64,000 nucleotides of DNA, from the NCBI RefSeq assembly GCF_016427505.1, contig NZ_JAELXS010000007.1:1-64000 (forward strand). Reading direction: 5' to 3'. The notes under the pieces are model-generated. The model did no database searches, was not told the DNA's origin, and saw only the letters and a list, made by a program, of their open reading frames with translations. Made by a program: the position numbers and the translations under genes. Numbering within the stretch: the stretch's first letter is position 1; every line of letters starts with the position of its first letter. Source of the stretch: Sphingomonas mollis. GTDB lineage: Bacteria > Pseudomonadota > Alphaproteobacteria > Sphingomonadales > Sphingomonadaceae. Of this stretch, positions 60,746 through 64,000 are shown piece by piece.

Positions 60746-61309
60746 ATGCGAAAGTTCGGTTCGACGTTGCCAATCGCCCTGCTGACCATGACGACGGCGG
60801 CCTGCTCCCCCTCTTCCCCGTCACCGCCGGCCGCGAACGAATCCGCCGCCGCACAGCCGGCGCGGACCGGCGGGGATGTCGGAGCCAGCGCCGCCGCCCC
60901 CGTCGCCAGCATTCCCGCCGACCCGCGGACGATCGCCGTCAACGTTCAGGGTGCGGCCCCGGTCGGTGTCACCTTGCGCGTGAAGAGCGTGGAACTGGGT
61001 ACCGACGCGACGACGCTCGATGTCAGTGCGTCTTATGGCGGTACGATCACCAACAGTCTCGAACTGGCCGGCAACGGCACCTACCTGCTGGCGGCCAATG
61101 GCGATCGCCTGATGCTGAAGCCGCCACAGGACAACCAGTCGCTGCGCATCACGCGTGGCCAGACGATGGACGGCAAGCTGGTGTTCCTCGGTGCGGTGGC
61201 GCCGAATGCGAAATCGATCAAGCTGGTGGTAAACGACAATAACGACGGCAACAGCATCATCTCGCCGGGGTTGACGATGGTCATCCCGCTGGACGGTACG
61301 GCACGGTGA
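60746..61309 (+). CDS. Lipoprotein of unknown function
   Basis: The 187-residue protein has a lipoprotein signal (IALLTMTTAAC, lipid on C20), a serine/proline/alanine-rich linker and a compact beta-rich domain (about 60-187, LRVKSVELGTDATTLDVS to SPGLTMVIPLDG). I recognise no named family. AAGGAAG lies 7 bases before ATG. It is the first gene of a three-gene operon with an OmpA-like lipoprotein and a zinc-ribbon membrane protein, so a cell-envelope role is likely. Confidence 0.72.
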   Translation: MRKFGSTLPIALLTMTTAACSPSSPSPPAANESAAAQPARTGGDVGASAAAPVASIPADPRTIAVNVQGAAPVGVTLRVKSVELGTDATTLDVSASYGGTITNSLELAGNGTYLLAANGDRLMLKPPQDNQSLRITRGQTMDGKLVFLGAVAPNAKSIKLVVNDNNDGNSIISPGLTMVIPLDGTAR

Positions 61310-62016
61310 TGCGGCCCGCCATGGTGCGGCGTGTCGGCGCGGGGGCATGGGTGTCCGCCGCCTGTGTCCTGACGCTGGCCGGGTGCGACAGCCGCCCGGC
61401 ACCGCGCAGCCTGAAGGACGAGACGAGCAGTTTTCGCCTCGTCGTCGATGCCCCGGAAAGCCGCCTGACGCTGATCGGCACAGACAGTGCCGGCGGGGCG
61501 GCGGGGCCGGAGAGCAGCTTCGCCCCGGCCGAGGAACGCGCCTCGGTATTCCGGGCCGCCGAGGTGGCGCCCGACCGGCTTGCCCTGACCGAAAACCTGC
61601 TGTCCGAACTCCATGCGCGGCAGGCGGGAGACCGGTCGATCGTGATCGACCTGCCGGCCGATATCCTGTTCGATTTCGACAAGGCCAGTCTGCGGCCCGA
61701 TGCCGAACAGTCGCTGCGCAAGGCGGCCGAGCTGCTGGGCAGCTATCCCGCCGCGCCCGTGAAGGTGAACGGACATACCGATGGCAAAGGCACCGATGCC
61801 TATAACGATCCACTGTCGTTGCGGCGGGCGCAGGCAGTGGCGGCGTGGCTGAAACGCAACGGCGGTCGTGATGCGACGGTGGCGGGGCTGGGCAAGCGCC
61901 AGCCCGTGGCGGGCAATGCGAAGCCCGATGGCAGCGACGATCCGGATGGCCGCCAGCGGAATCGCCGGGTGGAAATCGTCATCCAGCCCGCCGCCGCTGG
62001 TGCAACGGGAGAGTAG
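61309..62016 (+). CDS. OmpA-family lipoprotein
   Basis: The 235-residue protein has a lipoprotein signal (VLTLAGC, lipid on C26), a central region of about 90 residues, and a C-terminal OmpA-like peptidoglycan-binding domain: ADILFDFDKASLRPDAEQSL, VNGHTDGKGTDAYN and RNRRVEIVI. It tethers the outer membrane to peptidoglycan. The ATG overlaps the previous gene's TGA by one base; GTG 61306 is equally possible. Confidence 0.86.
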   Translation: MRPAMVRRVGAGAWVSAACVLTLAGCDSRPAPRSLKDETSSFRLVVDAPESRLTLIGTDSAGGAAGPESSFAPAEERASVFRAAEVAPDRLALTENLLSELHARQAGDRSIVIDLPADILFDFDKASLRPDAEQSLRKAAELLGSYPAAPVKVNGHTDGKGTDAYNDPLSLRRAQAVAAWLKRNGGRDATVAGLGKRQPVAGNAKPDGSDDPDGRQRNRRVEIVIQPAAAGATGE

Positions 62017-62022
62017 GACGAC

Positions 62023-62265
62023 ATGGCCCTGATCGCGTGTCCGGAATGCCGGCAGAGCGTATCGGATATGGCGCCCGCCTGTCCGCGCTGCGGCTATCCC
62101 GTCGCGGGGTCGCCGCGATCGGCTCGTGGCGTCGACGGTGGCGTCGTCGGCAAGGCCGTGGGTGCGATCGGCGGGTGGCTGATCGTGCCGTGGATCGCCC
62201 GCATGGTGGCGATGGCGATGTTTTGTATCGTGCTGACCGTGATGTTTTTGAAAGGGCGCGGCTGA
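62023..62265 (+). CDS. Small zinc-ribbon membrane protein
   Basis: The 80-residue protein has an N-terminal zinc ribbon with two CxxC pairs (ACPECRQ and CPRCGYP) and one or two C-terminal hydrophobic segments (IGGWLIVPWIARMVAMAMFC). It starts 6 bases after the OmpA-like gene. Function unknown; the ribbon faces the cytoplasm if the topology is standard. Confidence 0.7.
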   Translation: MALIACPECRQSVSDMAPACPRCGYPVAGSPRSARGVDGGVVGKAVGAIGGWLIVPWIARMVAMAMFCIVLTVMFLKGRG

Positions 62266-62270
62266 AACGG

Positions 62271-62309
62271 CTGCCACCCGCCGCGCGCGTGAGGCGCGGC
62301 GGGTGGCAG
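62271..62309. terminator. Strong hairpin between the zinc-ribbon and cyclophilin genes
   Basis: CTGCCACCCGCCGCGC and its exact reverse complement (62294-62309) form a perfect 16-base stem with a 7-base loop, directly between convergent genes. There is no U-tract, so Rho-independent termination is uncertain. Confidence 0.5.
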
Positions 62310-62314
62310 GAACG

Positions 62315-62770
62315 TCAGGCGGCGCGCATCTTGACGATCTTGCCCGGCTCGCGCGGGGGTTCGCCCTTGGGGAGGGCGTCGATCAGTTCCATGCCGTCGG
62401 TGACTTGGCCCCAGACGGTGTACTGCTTGTCGAGGAAGCGGGCGTCGTCGAATACGACGAAGAACTGCGAGTTCGCCGTGTCCGGCTGGTTCGTACGCGC
62501 CATCGAGCAGACGCCGCGGACATGCGGTTCGGCGGAAAATTCGGCCTTCAGGTTCGGCTTGTCGCTGCCGTGCATACCGGTGCCGGTGGGATCGCCGCCC
62601 TGCGCCATGAAGCCGGGGATGACGCGGTGGAAGACGACGCCGTCGTAGAAGCCGTCGTTCGCCAACTCGACGATCCGCTCGACATGCTTGGGGGCGAGAT
62701 CGGGACGCAGCTTGATCGTCACGTCGCCGCCGTCGAGCGTCATCGTCAGCGTTTCGGGGGTATCGGCCAT
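62315..62770 (-). CDS. Peptidyl-prolyl cis-trans isomerase (cyclophilin type)
   Basis: The 151-residue cyclophilin has the active-site segments VVFHRVIPGFMAQGGDPTGTG and NSQFFVVFDD, with the catalytic arginine in FHRVI. It has no signal peptide, so it is the cytoplasmic PpiB-like form that speeds proline isomerisation in folding proteins. AGGAG precedes the ATG; the frame runs on upstream antisense to mgtE and is not coding there. Confidence 0.94.
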   Translation of the reverse strand: MADTPETLTMTLDGGDVTIKLRPDLAPKHVERIVELANDGFYDGVVFHRVIPGFMAQGGDPTGTGMHGSDKPNLKAEFSAEPHVRGVCSMARTNQPDTANSQFFVVFDDARFLDKQYTVWGQVTDGMELIDALPKGEPPREPGKIVKMRAA

Positions 62771-62887
62771 GGTGGAAACTCCTGTGTTATAATTCCGTGC
62801 GGCGGCAGATAGGTACGCATTCGACGACTGGCAAATGATGCTGCATCGCGATAGGGCGACCGGGCGCGAACGACAGGGGAGGCGGCG

Positions 62888-64000
62888 ATGAGCACCAGCG
62901 AGCTTCCCGACATCGAGGTCGAGACCGAAACCGAGCTGGACGAGGACGATCACCTGCGTCCGGAATTCATCCGGGCGGTGCTGGACGCGGTGGCGGACGG
63001 CAATGACGAGGAAGCGCGCTCGCTGGTCGAGCCGCTGCACCCCGCCGATCTGGCCGATCTGTTCGAGCTGACGCCGGGCGAACAGCGCGCGGCGCTGGCG
63101 CGCGCGGTCGCCTCGCTGCTGGACGCCGACGTGTTCGCCGAGATGAACGATTATGTCCGCGAGGACCTGATCGACGCGCTCGAACCGCATGAGATCGCCG
63201 ATCTGGCCGCAGAGCTGGATACCGACGACGCGGTCGCGATCATCGAGGACATGGACGAGGACGAGCAGCGCGCGGTGCTGCGCGCGCTCGACCCCGACGA
63301 TCGCGCCGCGATCGAGGAGGCGCTGTCCTATCCGGAGGAATCCGCCGGCCGCCTGATGCAGCGCGAGCTGATCGCGGTGCCGGAGCACTGGACCGTCGGC
63401 GACGTCATCACCTATTTGCGCGGCCACGAGGAACTGACCACGGATTTCTGGGAAATCTTCGTGGTCGATCCCTCGCACAGGCCGGTCGGCACCTGTGCGC
63501 TGTCGTGGATACTGCGCACGCCGCACTGGGTGCCGGTGGCCGATGTGATGGCGCGCGAGCAGACGCTGATCCCGGTCGACATGGATCAGGAAGAGGTTGC
63601 GCTGCGGTTCCAGAAATACGCGCTGATCTCCGCCGCCGTCACCGATGGCGGCGGGCGGCTGGTCGGCATGATTACCGTCGACGACGTCGTCCACATCATC
63701 CAGCAGGAGGCGGGCGAGGACGTGCTGCGCCTGTCGGGCGCGGGCGAGGGCGACATCAACGAGCCGATCCGCCTCACGGTGCGGACGCGGCTGACGTGGC
63801 TGGTGGTCAATCTGGGCACGGCGATGGTCGCGGCCTCGGTCGTCGGACTGTTCCAGGGGACGATATCGCGGTTCGCGCTGCTCGCGGTGCTGATGCCGAT
63901 CGTGTCGGGGATGGGCGGCAATGCCGGCACGCAGACGCTGGCGGTGGTCGTCCGTGCGTTGGCGACCAACCAGCTGACATCGTCGAACACGACGCGGATG
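62888..64000 (+). CDS. mgtE: Magnesium transporter MgtE (runs off the right edge)
   Basis: The open frame starts at ATG 62888, after GGGGAGG, and continues past the window end with 371 residues visible. It has the MgtE N-domain (superhelical acidic repeats such as LHPADLADLFEL and LEPHEIADLAAELD), a CBS pair (about 150-270, with DVMAREQTLIPVDMDQEEVA and MITVDDVVHIIQ), and the first membrane helices including the pore-lining VSGMGGNAGTQTLAVVVRAL. The channel imports Mg2+, gated by cytoplasmic Mg2+ bound to the N and CBS domains. Confidence 0.94.
   Translation, partial: MSTSELPDIEVETETELDEDDHLRPEFIRAVLDAVADGNDEEARSLVEPLHPADLADLFELTPGEQRAALARAVASLLDADVFAEMNDYVREDLIDALEPHEIADLAAELDTDDAVAIIEDMDEDEQRAVLRALDPDDRAAIEEALSYPEESAGRLMQRELIAVPEHWTVGDVITYLRGHEELTTDFWEIFVVDPSHRPVGTCALSWILRTPHWVPVADVMAREQTLIPVDMDQEEVALRFQKYALISAAVTDGGGRLVGMITVDDVVHIIQQEAGEDVLRLSGAGEGDINEPIRLTVRTRLTWLVVNLGTAMVAASVVGLFQGTISRFALLAVLMPIVSGMGGNAGTQTLAVVVRALATNQLTSSNTTRM

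Overview
This is a high-GC chromosomal window of an alphaproteobacterium, most likely a sphingomonad (Sphingomonas or a close relative). The assignment rests on the TonB receptor type, FzlA, the argH / small lipoprotein / lysA order, the Met8-type siroheme enzyme, a DUF6481-like protein and sphingomonad-style intergenic palindromes. It is inferred from content, not from a marker tree. No rRNA, CRISPR, phage or transposase gene was seen. There are two tRNAs, Leu(CAG) and Gln(CTG).

Bases 1-20333 form a glycan-use locus. It holds the end of a GH39-like xylosidase, a GH42 beta-galactosidase, a LacI regulator, and an operon of GH31 glycosidase, GPH symporter, clan GH-A hydrolase with beta-sandwich modules, and TonB-dependent receptor. 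Next come an FCD-type GntR regulator facing a three-gene operon (galactonate dehydratase dgoD, an SDR dehydrogenase, a sugar porter), and a Tat-exported GH2 enzyme. Together they suggest uptake and trimming of a galactose/xylose-bearing oligosaccharide, with galactose oxidised through galactonate. A near-perfect LacI-type palindrome lies before the GH31 gene.

Bases 20661-31766 carry tRNA-Leu, an NDUFA9-like protein, uppP, the glutamate synthase genes and fzlA-csaA. The glutamate synthase genes are split: a nucleotidyltransferase (MNT) and a HEPN protein sit between gltD and gltB, and every junction overlaps by a few bases, so a predicted toxin-antitoxin pair is embedded in a core nitrogen operon.

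Bases 31774-47154 are housekeeping: pepN, an M28 peptidase, an SDR, an EamA exporter, threonine aldolase, a class A PBP, an FMN reductase, corA, siroheme synthesis, lysA, a small lipoprotein, argH and a TlpA-like lipoprotein. Bases 47160-49606 hold an acyltransferase and then an AT-richer patch with a Panacea-domain (DUF4065) antitoxin and an overlapping unknown partner, next to tRNA-Gln.

Bases 49747-64000 hold ppx/gppA, rlmE, rpoZ, a phospholipase-D protein, two methyltransferases, small secreted proteins, a bacterial CDC48-type double AAA+ ATPase, a LysR regulator, a lipoprotein/OmpA/zinc-ribbon operon, a cyclophilin and the start of mgtE. Several families of palindromic repeats lie mostly at convergent gene ends.
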